A stretch of DNA of 64,000 bases from Ligustrum vulgare (GCA_963555705.1 OY743190.1:17119491-17183490), one strand, 5' to 3'. Numbered from the stretch's first letter, positions 22,438-34,990 are shown. Program-made: numbers and translations. The notes: generated from the sequence alone by a model not told the origin.

Positions 22438-24313
22438 AGATCATGTTTGAATAAGAATGCTTGGCTTTGATTTGTGAAATTGATAAGTAATATCCCAAAA
22501 TTTTCCTTGAACTTAATGTATTACTTCGAGTATGATACATATGTGGTGTTAAATGTGCTTGTTATATTATGAGTCACATGAAAGTCTCGACCTTAGTTAA
22601 GAGTGTTAAATGTGGTTTTTCACTAAAAGCCATATTTTGTTAATGAATGGGAATTAATTAGGAGAAACGGTACATTGACGTCGCGGGCAACCAAGACTTC
22701 CACCTGCATATTAGGCAAAGTAACTACTGAGGACTACAGGTAAGTAAACTTCCCCTATTTTCATTGAAGTAAAATGTTTCAGGTGTAATTAATGGACTTA
22801 AGTTATATTCTTGAACTTTATTTACTTGTGGTGCCTTCTATGAACTTTATACATGTATGTGTTACTAAGAGAAGGTTTAAGCATATATGTTATTATGTCG
22901 TTACATCGTCCAGCATGCATTTTCATTGAGTTGGGGAAGTCAAATGATTTTAAAAGAAGAATGTGGTAAGTTTAAATTTCCTCAAAATGCATGTATCCCG
23001 AGTTTTAAGAATAAATTGATGTACTTCTATGCCATGAAAGGTGTGAGTGGGAAATGGGGCGCGGGACCCGAATTAAATTGATGTAGCAGTGACAAATATT
23101 AAACCGCTCTGCGGTGACGATTGCCTAACCGCTTGGCGGTGACAAATATTAAACCGCTTTGCGGTGACGATTGCCTAACCGCTTGACGGTGGCAAATATT
23201 AAACCGATTTGCGGTGACGATTGCTAAACCGGTTGATGGTGGCAAATATTAAACCGCTTTGCGGTGACGATTGCTAAACCGCTTGGCGGTGGCAAATATT
23301 AAACCGCTTTGCGGTGACGATTGCTAAACCGGTTGGCGGTGGCAAATATTAAACCGCTTTGCGGTGACGATTGCTAAACCGCTTGACGGTGGCAAATATT
23401 AAACCGTTATGCGGTGGAGAAATGATAATCTTGTCCTAAATAAGGGATATTGCCCACTGCATTGTAACTGGCTAGAAGATACACTAATTGAGTTCACGAT
23501 AGAAATGAAGTGAAAGATTTGAAATGAAAGTCTTGAAATGAAGTGAAAGTTTTGAAATGAAATGAAAGATTTGAAATGAAAGTCTTGAAATGAAGTGAAA
23601 GTCTTGAAATGAAAGTCTTGAAATGAAGTGAAAGTTTTGAAATAAAATGAAAGATTTGAAATGAAAGTCTTGAAATGAAGTTAAAGTTTTTAGAAATGTT
23701 TAAGTGAAAGTTTGGAAGGTATGAATGTCTTGAAAAGTAAAGTAAATGAGGGGAATTACCTTGAATGGTTTAAGGAATTTCATGTCATGAGCATGCATCA
23801 CGTGCATAAAGTTTATTTACTGAGCTTTAGCTCACCCCAATCCCTCCCCAACATTTCAGGTGATGAAAGTTAGGTGATCCGAGGAGAGCACTCGGCAGCT
23901 GACTCAGGCTATCCCCGCTTCAACCCTTTTAAAAATAAAGTTAAATTAAAATTTATTTCAATTTCTCATTATTTATTCTTTAATTCATGTATTATTGAGG
24001 TTAAATTTCCTCTTATTTCATTTGCTAAAGTTTATTTTACTTGAAATTATATTGTTGAGGAGTTTGGGACTTATTGTAATGGTTTGGATGATGTTTTGGA
24101 TTGAATGAGTTGCGATGTGTATTTTAAAAATGGTTTTGATGTCCCTCTACAGGTTGGCTATGTCCAATTCACAGAGGAGACTCTGTCGAAATTTTTGTAA
24201 AATTTTTATAATAGTAAATGAAACGTTTAAATGTTTTAAACGATTATTTCCGCATTTAATGTGAATGGAAGTTAACACGCCTAGGTTTTAGATTTTAAAC
24301 TTGGGGTGTTACA
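22434..24313 (+). mobile_element. Tekay-like LTR copy B, 5'-truncated (1,880 bp)
   Basis: It corresponds to 29532-31411 of LTR C, lacking the first ~1.18 kb. It extends about 110 bp further upstream than copy A (shared with C: AAGATCATGTTTGAATAAG). It is followed by a second PBS and leader and then by the decayed body. The distance from copy A is 2,480 bp throughout. Confidence 0.92.
23091..23417 (+). repeat. 50-bp minisatellite in LTR copy B
   Basis: Identical in unit order to the array at 20611-20937, including the same variant units (CCGATTTGCGG, GGTTGATGGT). Confidence 0.95.
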
Positions 24314-24317
24314 TTTT

Positions 24318-24329
24318 TGGTATCAGAGC
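24318..24329 (+). promoter_or_regulatory. Primer-binding site, initiator tRNA-Met (second copy)
   Basis: TGGTATCAGAGC four bases after the end of LTR copy B; the functional-position PBS for the element body that follows. Confidence 0.93.
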
Positions 24330-25470
24330 TAAGAGTTTTAAAAGCGATTCTGTAGACTTTTAAAACTTATTTGAAAATGGTTCGGGTACTGAGTCACGCC
24401 TCAAGTTGCATCTACCTCGATCATCTGGTAAGTTGAATTTTGTTTAAATTATGCAATGTTAAGTGATGTTCCAGTTATCACAATTTCTTGTATGTTAATG
24501 TGTAATGTCGTAAAGTGAAATGTCAAGAATATAGTTTGTGAATATAATGAGTATATCTTCGTTATGTAAATGAGGAAGTGAGAAAGTAATGGTTATTAAA
24601 AATTTGGGTGCCGTTTATTAGATCTTTTTGTGAAATAAGAAATGGATATGAATGGTATATCGGCACGAGAGTATACAATGTCCAAACGAGAAGTTGAGAA
24701 GTCATCGAACTTAGTATTAAGCACTTATCGTGTTTGATCTCGGGACTACCCACTCATTTGATAGTCCAGCAATTATAGGAAAATTGATTTACCCATCTGA
24801 GTAGCTGGAGACCAAGTTTATATTGTCAACGCCATTTGAAGAATTGTTGAACTAAAGTTATGCGTTGAGAAATTTCCCCAACCATGGTGAATGGGAAGGA
24901 TTAGATGATGGATTTCATAACACTGAATACCCACAAACTTGATGTCATACTAGGAATGGAATGATTATTGCGGTATAAGGTTTCAAACACTGGCTACGTT
25001 AAGGTGGTATTTAAACCTTCAAATGAAACTCTTTTCGCTTTGTTGAAATAAAGGTGAAACTTTCTATTTCGATATTATCAGTGATGAAGGCTCGTCAATT
25101 GATGAATAAGAGTTATTAAGCCTACCTGGTTGCAATAATTGAAGTGTCTAAGGTGAATACTTCTCTCGAACAAATTTCTGTTATTCGAGAATGACTAAAG
25201 ATGTTCTTAGAAAATCTTTGTGATTTATCGCCTAAAAGAGAAATTGAATTCGTCATCGATTAAGTGCGCAACTCTAGTATCCAAGATATAATATCGGATG
25301 GTTCCTTCGTAACTTAAAAGGGCTCAAAGTGCAACTATAGAATCTCATGGACAAATGTTTTGTTCGACCTAACTTTTTTCCATGGGGTGCTCAGGAGCTA
25401 TACATGAAGAAGAAAGATGGTTTTATGAGACTTTGCATAATTGATTTTAGACATGGCAAAAACCAGTTTT
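24330..25470 (+). pseudogene. Leader and decayed protease/RT of a Tekay-like chromovirus
   Basis: After a noncoding leader (to about 24917), interrupted readings give FDVILGME (start of the protease-RT linker), then PKREIEFVID, then FFPWGA-like and MKKKDGFMRLCI. These are the usual order of a chromovirus protease end, the ...EIEF.IDL... linker and the first RT motifs. Stops occur every few dozen codons and gag is absent, so it cannot encode an active polyprotein. This contrasts with the near identity of its LTR copies and suggests mobilisation by proteins of an autonomous relative. Confidence 0.75.
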
Positions 25471-27839
25471 ATGAAGTTGTGATGAGATGTTGAGATTATG
25501 AGTGATATGATTTTATTGAGACTTCTATGAGAAAAATTATGAAATTTGAGATTTAAAGATTTGATTCTTAATTATTGGGAATTAAGGAATGTATATTGTG
25601 TTTGAGTAAGTGAATTATTCATCGATTTTGAGAGAAATTTATAATGTTGTTTTTGGTCTTGTAACTAAGAAATTTTGGGATTATGATATGTGTCATATAT
25701 TTATAAGTATGACTAATGGGTGGGAATTTGAGCCAATTAATGTATTGAAGGAAGTGAGATATTGATATTGGAAACCATGATTTGAAATTGTCATGTTGAG
25801 GAATTAAGAATTGATTTTCTGGGATGACTTGATGCATATATTGGGAAATGTCAAGTCATATTTTGAAAGGAAGAGTGAAGACAAATGTTATGGCATTATT
25901 GGAAAGGATTTTAATTATTCTTAGGAACTTATTGATTATTAGTGAGAAATGATCACTTATATGGGAGAATATTATAAATTATGATGGTAAGTGATGATAC
26001 TGTTGATTTATTTTGGAAGTTGATCGGTAGATGATGTGTTAAAGACTTGGTTATTTACATGCAATATGATTATTTGGGAAAGTCAGTTATCATTATTGGG
26101 AGATATTGAAAGTATTTTATAGTGAGATGCCTTAAAGGAGTAACCATTTATTCGAAATGAGAATTTGGGGACATATGATTGAAGGTTTGGGATTATGTGA
26201 GATAATGATGATTGTCATAAGGTCATTTGAATATAAAAGGTACAAGAGATAATTATAAGGAATAATGTGATTGCTCTTATGGTGAGGACTGAAGGTGACG
26301 ATGTATTGAGATTATGAAATAAGTTGACCTTCCATGAATAAGTTATGCTATATTTGGTTTGAAGTGGAATTCGAAGAAAGATGAATCTCAGTAATGGAAA
26401 ATAAATCAGGTTCCATCGTAATTTGAATGATTCACTGATGTACGTTAAGTTTTCATTGATGATACTAAAATATCATATGAGAGATTGTTGGATGAAATTG
26501 ATGAAAGAAACTTTATCAGGTCCTAGATTTGTACAAGTATTGCAGAAGTAATGCATCTGATCGGAGGAAAGTTTATGATAGTACGTACCATGAAATTGTG
26601 GAGATTATTATTGATGGTATCTTGATTAAAAAATAAGAAATGAAATTTTAGGCAATTGTCCTTGTGGATAGGATTTGTGGAAAATGAGAATAAGACTTCA
26701 CAATGATTATTTATTATGGAGTAGTGGGCTCGATTGTGTTCTTATGTAACATGACGAGGTGATGGCCTACACTTCTAGGAAACTGAGGGAGTAAAGAATT
26801 ATAAAATTTAAGATTTAATGAGATTGAGAGATTGGTATATATAAGATTTTAGTGATTTATTGATGTAGAAATGTTCATGTGATATATATGATGGTTATTA
26901 TACTGTGATCTTAAGGAGATTGATATGATTGAATGTTGAGGTCATATGGTATGGTGATAAGTGGCATGTCACACGATTACCACAAGTTATCGTGAATAGA
27001 TAGTTAATGAATGTTATGATTGTCCTATGGAAGAATAGTGTGATGATATTTTTGGAACTAATCAATGGTTTATTTATGATAAGATAGATGAAATTATTTA
27101 AAACTTTGGTGACATAGTTGTGGTTACTCATTGTTTGGTTGTGCATTAGATGTGAGTAAAGCATATTATCCATTTTGAGATCTCCATGGAACATACATAA
27201 GTTGAATTGTTTAAATCTAAGATGATCATTAGTGTAACTTTTACTTATTGTGGAGTTGTATCTTTTGGTTAAGTAAATTCGATGAGGAATCCTATATGAA
27301 TCACAAAAGTCTTATTTATTGGTGATAGGTCGATGATTTATTTATAAAATACTTGGTTAGAGTATTATTGTCATGATGATTTTGAAAGCATGAATTCTTA
27401 AATTAGTACCTTGGCTTTAATTTTAAGATGAGTGTATGATGCTGAATACTTGATTACAATATGTACGTATGGGTTACAAGATTTAAGTTGATCATTCGAT
27501 TTTAATATAAATGTTAGCATGTTTAGAAGGGATTTCGTTTGTGAATCTTTCCAGAAAGATTCTGTCAAAGTTTTAGTAGTTCTACTGTATATTTTGGTAT
27601 GGACGTCAAGTTTCACTAATTCTGGATTATAAAGTCTTATTTGGTCAATCTTCTTGATTTTAATTTTAAGAATGTGATTAATCAATATATATATTAAGGT
27701 TTAGACGTTAAAATAGATCCTATGAAAGGCTGAAAATAGAAAGTTAGTGAATGGATTCTTAAGTGGGATAATGTCGGTTGATGGTCTCCTACAACAATAA
27801 CTATCAACTTCGATCCGTATTGAGTACTATACAGGAAGA
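25471..27839 (+). mobile_element. Noncoding AT/purine-rich body of the Tekay-like element
   Basis: I found no recognisable RT, RNase H or integrase core in about 2.4 kb. The plus strand is G/A/T-rich and C-poor, full of GATGATTT-like words, and stop-rich. It may be pol decayed past recognition by eye, or filler. Confidence 0.5.
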
Positions 27840-28330
27840 AGTGTAGATCACCAGTTAATTGGGATGAGATAGGAGAAAGAAAGTTATTAGGTCCAGAAAT
27901 AGTACAACAAATAGCAAAAGTTGTTGAAAAGATTCGTCAGCGGATGAAAAATTGCACAAAGTACATAGAAAAGCTATGTGGATAGAAGAAGGAAACCATT
28001 GGAATTCGTTGCAGGTGACATAATCTTTTCGAAGGTAGCTCCTATGAAAGCGGTTATGAGATTTGGAAGAAAGGAAAGTTTAGTCCGCGATTTGTTGGCC
28101 CCTTTGAGATAATTGAATGGGTAGGTGACTTGACTTATCAGGTTGCATTGCCATTAGCACTATCGGGAGTGCACAATGTTTTTCGTGTCTCAATGTTGAG
28201 GAAGTATATTTAAAAGTAGTTAAAGTTCATTGGAACAGTCATGCAGTAGAAGAGGCTACTTGCGAGAGTAAGGACGAAATGCGTGTAAAGTATCCACACT
28301 TGTTAGATAAGTTTTAATTTCGAGGACGAA
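27840..28330 (+). pseudogene. Chromovirus integrase C-terminus, broken
   Basis: Readings give WDEIGERKLLGPEIVQQ, then RQRMK, GKFSPRFVGPFEIIEWV, LPLALSGVHNVFRVSMLRKY and a tail resembling HAVEEATCES. This is the C-terminal integrase of a Del/Tekay-type element; several in-frame stops are present. It ends at the purine-rich tract before LTR C, exactly where pol should end. Confidence 0.85.
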
Positions 28331-28353
28331 ATTTCTTTTAGGGGGTAAGGAAT
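28325..28353 (+). promoter_or_regulatory. Polypurine tract before LTR C
   Basis: GACGAAATTTCTTTTAGGGG followed by GTAAGGAAT lies directly before the LTR start TGTAAGACC. The GAGGACGAAATTTC word is typical of the pol end in Tekay-like elements. Confidence 0.75.
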
Positions 28354-28970
28354 TGTAAGACCGCTTTTCATTTCTCGTGCAATTTTTAATTTCACGTAAT
28401 GTTCTTGGGAATAATATTATAAATTATGATTTTATGACCTTTAATGTCTATAATTGGAATTATTTTGCAGTGGAAGAACTTGGACGCCGGCTCGATCAAT
28501 GTACCAATTTGAAAGACTATAAATTGGTTATTTGAATTATTTACGTGGAATTCTATGTAAATAATTATTTTATTGCCTCAGCATGTTATTTTCTATTTTA
28601 TTATGCCAATTTGAAATTTTGGGGAAAAGTGTAGTGTCAATCGAGAGTAAATAAAACTTATATACTTACTTAAACAAAAGAGAAGAGTTGAGGGACTGAT
28701 TTGCAAATTCTAAAAGATTAAAAACCTAACCCTAACCTAATCACTCCCTCACTCATGCTCCCTCTCTCTCGACTCGCCTCTCGCTCTCGGTCTCTCACCT
28801 CGCTCCCTCTTCCGCCTTCGCTCTCGCCCTTCGCACCGCCGGTCACCACCACCGCCGGAAGTAAGCCCTCCCCCTTCCCCTTTTCTCTTCACGGCACACA
28901 CACACACACCCTAAACCGCGCACACACGCACGGTTTCACACTATTTCACGCACACACACACATACATAAT

Positions 28971-28973
<3 letters not shown>

Positions 28974-29042
<69 letters not shown>
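28974..29042 (+). repeat. (AT)n microsatellite inside LTR C
   Basis: About 34 uninterrupted AT dinucleotides, immediately after a CACACACA stretch. Confidence 0.97.
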
Positions 29043-29045
<3 letters not shown>

Positions 29046-30188
29046 TATGTGAATAACGTATGTATGCAATTTATATGTATAAATTCAGATTTTTCAGTTA
29101 ATTTCAGATTCTAATTTTTGTGTAATTTCGAGTTTAACCATGAATTTGGGAATTAATGATGTTATGTGAATAAGTATTGAAGTATATGAATGTATATATT
29201 ATTATGTATGTATAGATGCGTGTAAATATATAAAGTTTGGATTTTTTTTTTTTTTTTGTTTATGTGGGCATAGGTATATACTCAGATTCTGACTATGTGA
29301 AAATAAAATTTCTCAGACTGGGGACTCATGAAATTTAGATTAATTGATGTGCTATAATGTTAAATTTGAGGTGTGAATGTACGTATATACGATCATGAAT
29401 ATGTATATGACTATTTAAACAAACATGTGTTATTTTTGGAATTTTGGGTTAATGGTATAGGAGAGCAAACTTTAATATTTTAGGAACAAGTTAGTTAAAT
29501 TGAAGTTATGTTCAAAGTTATAAATTTTTAGTTCAAGATCATGTTTGAATAAGAATGCTTGGCTTTGATTTGTGAAATTGATAAGTAATATCCCAAAATT
29601 TTCCTTGAACTTAATGTATTACTTCGAGTATGATACATATGTGGTGTTAAATGTGCTTGTTATATTATGAGTCACATGAAAGTCTCGACCTTAGTTAAGA
29701 GTGTTAAATGTGGTTTTTCACTAAAAGCCATATTTTGTTAATGAATGGGAATTAATTAGGAGAAACGGTACATTGACGTCGCGGGCAACCAAGACTTCCA
29801 CCTGCATATTAGGCAAAGTAACTACTGAGGACTACAGGTAAGTAAACTTCCCCTATTTTCATTGAAGTAAAATGTTTCAGGTGTAATTAATGGACTTAAG
29901 TTATATTCTTGAACTTTATTTACTTGTGGTGCCTTCTATGAACTTTATACATGTATGTGTTACTAAGAGAAGGTTTAAGCATATATGTTATTATGTCGTT
30001 ACATCGTCCAGCATGCATTTTCATTGAGTTGGGGAAGTCAAATGATTTTAAAAGAAGAATGTGGTAAGTTTAAATTTCCTCAAAATGCATGTATCCCGAG
30101 TTTTAAGAATAAATTGATGTACTTCTATGCCATGAAAGGTGTGAGTGGGAAATGGGGCGCGGGACCCGAATTAAATTGATGTAGCAGT

Positions 30189-30515
30189 GACAAATATTAA
30201 ACCGCTCTGCGGTGACGATTGCCTAACCGCTTGGCGGTGACAAATATTAAACCGCTTTGCGGTGACGATTGCCTAACCGCTTGACGGTGGCAAATATTAA
30301 ACCGATTTGCGGTGACGATTGCTAAACCGGTTGATGGTGGCAAATATTAAACCGCTTTGCGGTGACGATTGCTAAACCGCTTGGCGGTGGCAAATATTAA
30401 ACCGCTTTGCGGTGACGATTGCTAAACCGGTTGGCGGTGGCAAATATTAAACCGCTTTGCGGTGACGATTGCTAAACCGGTTGACGGTGGCAAATATTAA
30501 ACCGTTATGCGGTGG
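30189..30515 (+). repeat. 50-bp minisatellite in LTR copy C
   Basis: Same unit order as in copies A and B. One visible difference is GGTTGACGGT where A and B have GCTTGACGGT in the last full unit. Confidence 0.95.
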
Positions 30516-31678
30516 AGAAATGATAATCTTGTCCTAAATAAGGGATATTGCCCACTGCATTGTAATTGGCTAGAAGATACACTAATTGAGTTCACGATAG
30601 AAATGAAGTGAAAGATTTGAAATGAAAGTCTTGAAATGAAGTGAAAGTTTTGAAATGAAATGAAAGATTTGAAATGAAAGTCTTGAAATGAAGTGAAAGT
30701 CTTGAAATGAAAGTCTTGAAATGAAGTGAAAGTTTTGAAATAAAATGAAAGATTTGAAATGAAAGTCTTGAAATGAAGTTAAAGTTTTTAGAAATGTTTA
30801 AGTGAAAGTTTGGAAGGTATGAATGTCTTGAAAAGTAAAGTAAATGAGGGGAATTACCTTGAATGGTTTAAGGAATTTCATGTCATGAGCATGCATCACG
30901 TGCATAAAGTTTATTTACTGAGCTTTAGCTCACCCCAATCCCTCCCCAACATTTCAGGTGATGAAAGTTAGGTGATCCGAGGAGAGCACTCGGCAGCTGA
31001 CTCAGGCTATCCCCGCTTCAACCCTTTTAAAAATAAAGTTAAATTAAAATTTATTTCAATTTCTCATTATTTATTCTTTAATTCATGTATTATTGAGGTT
31101 AAATTTCCTCTTATTTCATTTGCTAAAGTTTATTTTACTTGAAATTATATTGTTGAGGAGTTTGGGACTTATTGTAATGGTTTGGATGATGTTTTGGATT
31201 GAATGAGTTGCGATGTGTATTTTAAAAATGGTTTTGATGTCCCTCTACAGGTTGGCTATGTCCAATTCACAGAGGAGACTCTGTCGAAATTTTTGTAAAA
31301 TTTTTATAATAGTAAATGAAACGTTTAAATGTTTTAAACGATTATTTCCGCATTTAATGTGAATGGAAGTTAACACGCCTAGGTTTTAGATTTTAAACTT
31401 GGGGTGTTACATCCTTGATCTTGGTATATTCGGTAGAAGTTTATTTCAGGTTATTGGCTCACTTCCTGAAGCCTGATGCTCCTCGATAAGGCTCTCGAAA
31501 AATAATTATTATTGTAGAACTAAATTAGAATCAAAATCGAACCAAAACTAAATGGTTTGGTTCTTGCGATTCAATGGAACCAAATGGTTCCATTTTACAA
31601 GAACTGAAAAAGTATGGTTCGGTTCCGGTTCTTGAGATACCCAAACCGAACCACTCGACGCCCGCCCCTATCCATGAG

Positions 31679-31975
31679 GAATAATTGAAGATGTGTTGGT
31701 TAAGGTAGATAATTTTATCTTTCCAGCAGATTTTGTTGTATTAGACATGGATGAAGATCAAAAAATTCCTTTAATTCTTGGAAGACCATTCTTGGCAATT
31801 GGTAGAGCTTTAATTGATGTACATGGAGGACAGTTGACACTGAGGGTGAATGAAGAAGAGGTAATGTTTAATATTTATCAAGCAATAAAATATCCTGAAG
31901 ATATTAATACCTATCATATGATTGATTTTATTAATGTTGAGGGGGGAGAAGAAGATTTTTGATGACCTATTAGAA
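31679..31975 (+). pseudogene. Athila protease, C-terminal half
   Basis: This continues the protease interrupted at 19791: DVLVKVDNFIFPADFVVLDM, KIPLILGRPFLAIGRALIDV and TLRVNEEEVMFN. The ILGRPFL motif is the conserved C-terminal element of gypsy aspartic proteases. The block 31693-31962 is itself open. Confidence 0.9.
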
Positions 31976-33212
31976 CAGTGTATTGTGACTAGTGCATCAA
32001 GAGAAAATATTTCTACAGCTGGGGGTTATACAGGGAACAAGGATTTGGTTGATTGTATACTAACTCTTGAGGCTTTTCCTTCGGAAGATATGCCATTACA
32101 GAAACAAGTCATTCAACAGTCAACAAATACAAGTGAACCTAAGGAGATTCTGAGCACAAACATTGAATTGAAGCAATTACCAGATCTTCTTCGCTATGCC
32201 TATTTGGAGGTTGACTCAAAATCTCTAGTGATTATTTCTTCCTCACTTACAAAAGGTAAAGAAGAAAGATTGCTTAAAGTACTGAGAGAACACAAATCAG
32301 CTCTTGTTTGGTCTATAGCAGACATTAAGGGAATAAGTCTAATGGTGTGCATGCACAAAATCTTGATGAAGGAATCCTATAAGCCATCAATTGAACACCA
32401 AAGAAGATTGAATCCTATAATGAACGAAGTGGTTTGAGCAGAAGCACTAAAGCTGATAATGGTCTATATAATATTTCCTATATCAAATAGTCCATGGGTG
32501 AGTCCAGTCCATGTAGTGCCAAAGAAAGGTGGGTTACAGTGATTAAGAATGATAATAATGGATTGATTCCAACAAGAATGGTTACTGGTTGGAGGGTATG
32601 TATAGACTACCGAAAGCTAAATAAGGCTACCGGGAAAGACCACTTCCCACTTCCTTTCATTGATCAGATGTTGGATCGTTTGCTGGATATTCTTACTATT
32701 GTTTCTTAGATGAGTATTTGGGGTATAATCAGATTGCAATATTACCTGAAGATCAAGAGAAGACTACGTTTACTTGCCCATATGGAACATTTGCATTTCG
32801 ACGTATGCCATTATGCAACGCTCTAGCCACCTTTCAAAGATGTATGATGGCAGTATTAGCAGACATGGTATAGGAGATAATGGAGGTATTTATGCATGAA
32901 TTTTTTGTATTTGGTACTTCTTATGATAATTGTTTGCATAATCTCTCTTTAGTTTTGCAACATTGTGAAGAAACGAATTTAGTTCTCATCATGGAGAAGT
33001 GCCACTTCATGCTACAAGAAGGGATTATGTTAGGTCACCATGTTTTAGCAAATGGACTTGAAGTCGATAAAGCTATGATTGCTAAATTTGAGAAGCTACC
33101 ACCTCCAACCAATGTTAAAGGAATTCGAAGTTTCTTGGGACATGCTAGGTTTTATAGAAGGTTTCTTAAATACTTCTCAAAACTAGCTAAGCCTCTTTGC
33201 AACCTTTTATAG
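31976..33212 (+). pseudogene. Athila reverse transcriptase, broken and catalytically dead
   Basis: The linker ELKQLPDLLRYAYLEVD leads into RT: INGVS-type loss, then WRVCIDYRKLNKATGKDHFP, FIDQMLDRL, TFTCPYGTFAFRRMPLCNAL and LGHHVLANGLEVDKAMI. The catalytic box, normally FMDDFSVFG in this clade, reads FMHEFFVFG, so both catalytic Asp residues are replaced. Stops at about 32708 and 32872 separate the blocks. The last block (32880-33212) is open through GIRSFLGHARFYRRFLKYFS. Confidence 0.9.
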
Positions 33213-33700
33213 AAAGATACACCATTTGTATTTGATGAAGAATGTTTGAAGGTTTTTGAGATAATCAAAGAGAAATTGATCACAACCCTAGTTATGGTAA
33301 CACCTGATTTGAGAGAACCATTTGAGGTAATGTGTGATGACAACGATTTTGCAGCTGGAGCTGTATTGGGACAAAGACATGACAATATTTCAGACCATTC
33401 ATTATGCTAGCAAAACTTTAAATGGGGCTTAACAGAACTACACAAAAATAGAAAAAAGAACTATTAGCAATGGTTTTTGCTTGTGATAAATTTTGGCCCT
33501 ACTTGATTGGCACCACAGTAATTGTCTACACAAACCATGCAGCAATCCGTTATTTATTTGTAAAGAAAGATACAAAGCCTCGTTTGATTCGATGGATATT
33601 TTTGTTACAAAAGTTTGATGTTGAAATTCGGGAAAAGAAAGGCAGCGAAAATGTAGTGGCAACCATCTTTCACGGTTGGAGAATGAGGAAATAGAAGACA
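33213..33700 (+). pseudogene. Athila RNase H region, broken
   Basis: After a stop at 33210-33212 the reading gives DTPFVFDEECLKVFEIIKEK, LREPFEVMCDDNDFAAGAVL and, in another frame, [24 protein letters not shown] and [20 protein letters not shown]. These match the RNase H-like domain after gypsy RT. Frameshifts occur near 33395 and 33450. Confidence 0.85.
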
Positions 33701-33899
33701 AAGTTCCAATTCAAGAGCCTTTTCGTGACGAAATCCTATTGGCAGTCTCAACCAAACTTTCGTGGTATGCTAATATGGTCAACTTCCTGGCTTGTGAAGT
33801 CATATTTGTGGGACTATCCATTACTATTCAAGAATTGTGCAGATTAGATGATAAGAAGATATATTTCCATGGAAGAAATACAGTCAATTATGCAATAGT

Positions 33900-34990
33900 A
33901 CTACTCTTCACCTTAGGGAGGTCTCTTTGGTCCTATACACACTGCAGCTAAGGTATTACAGTTTGGATTCTATTGGCCAAATATTTTTTTAAGGATTTTT
34001 ATACTTTTGCAAAGACATGTGATCGTTGTCAATGCATGGAAAATATATCAAGGCGTCACGAGCTTCCATTAACTAATATGCTTGAAGTGGAGTTGTTTGA
34101 TGTATGGGGTATAGACTTCATTGGTCCATTTCTTCCTTCGTTTGGCCAGTCTTGTGTCTTGCTTGGAGTAGATTATATTTCAAAGTGGATGGAGGCCATA
34201 GCAACTCAGAAAAATAATGCATAAGTAGTTGTGAAGTTCCTATAGAAAATCATCTTTACATGCTTTGGAACACCTCGAGCCATAGTAAGTGATGAAGGTA
34301 CACACTTCTGCAACAAACTTTTCAATTCTCTCTTAGTAAAATATGGCGTTCAACATAAATTTGCACTTGTATATCATCCACAATGTAATGGGCAAGCTGA
34401 GATATCAAATCGAGAGATTAAGAAGATTTTGGAGAAAACAGTGAACACAAATAGAAGAGATTGGGCTCACAAATTAGATTATGTACTATGGGCATACCGT
34501 ATAGCATTCAAAGCACCAACTAGAGTGTCACCTTATCAATTGGTATTTGGAAATCTTGTCATCTACCTGTAGAATTGGAGCACCGGACTTATTGGGCTGT
34601 GAAGAAACTTAAATTTGATATGAGTAGGTCCCAAACGTCTACTCCAACTTGATGAACTGGAAGAGTTCCGGAATGACGCCTATGAAAATGCAAAAATCTA
34701 TAAAGAAAGGACAAAGAAGTGGCATGATAAGATGATTGTTGTGAAGAGAGAGTTCAGTCCAGGACAACAAGTGCTTCTATTTAATTCTCGCCTAAAGTTG
34801 TTTCCAGGAAAGCTTAAATCATGGTGGTCGGGACCCTTTTTTATTTACAAAGTATTTCCATTTGGAGCTAATAAGTAAAGACAGATCAATTTTTAGAGCC
34901 AATGGTCAGGGATTGAAGCACTACTAAGGAGAACAAAGAATTGAAGAGAGAATCAAGGCAAAGAAGAAGACCAAAATCACTAAAAAATAG
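33900..34990 (+). pseudogene. Athila integrase, broken
   Basis: Readings include HTAAKVLQFGFYWPNIF, CDRCQCMENISRRHELPL (the CC half of the zinc finger), FDVWGIDFIGPFLPSFGQ (first catalytic Asp), [14 protein letters not shown] [13 protein letters not shown] (second Asp) and [18 protein letters not shown] (Glu). The C-terminus has [31 protein letters not shown]. All three catalytic acids are still encoded, but stops at about 34222 and 34569 and frameshifts break the frame. Confidence 0.9.

Larger units (their letters stand above)
28354..31411 (+). mobile_element. Complete 3' LTR (copy C) of the Tekay-like element, 3,058 bp
   Basis: It starts TGTAAGACCGCTTTTC after the polypurine tract and ends TTGGGGTGTTACA, with TGTAA/TTACA inverted ends. 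In order it contains a TATA-like region, a CT-rich segment with a Pro/Ser-rich ORF (from 28755), a CACACA stretch, an (AT)n microsatellite, a 50-bp minisatellite and a GAAATGAA repeat. It is followed by TCCTTG and the right arm of the MITE. It is nearly identical to copies A and B where they overlap. Confidence 0.92.
19792..31670. mobile_element. hAT-type MITE inside Athila protease, itself holding a Tekay element
   Basis: The left end is TAGGGGTGGGCAAAAAAAAT and the right end, reverse complemented, TAGGGGCGGGCGTCGAGTGG. TCCATGAG flanks both sides exactly (19784-19791, 31671-31678), and removing the insert rejoins the Athila protease reading frame region. The arms (19792-20064 and 31412-31670) are rich in complementary GGTTCGGTTC / GAACCGAACC motifs, as in plant hAT MITEs. 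Between them sits an 11.3-kb LTR retrotransposon. There is no transposase. Confidence 0.92.

Noticed and set aside
28755..29114. 119-codon ORF as a host gene
   Set aside because: It starts in the CT-rich leader of LTR C and runs into (CA)n and (AT)n microsatellite, giving THTHT and IYIYIY; kept only as part of the LTR-leader observation.
20062..31416. 5-bp TSD for the inner Tekay-like element
   Set aside because: TTTGG/TTAAT on the left and TCCTT on the right do not match, as expected because copy A has lost the LTR 5' end.
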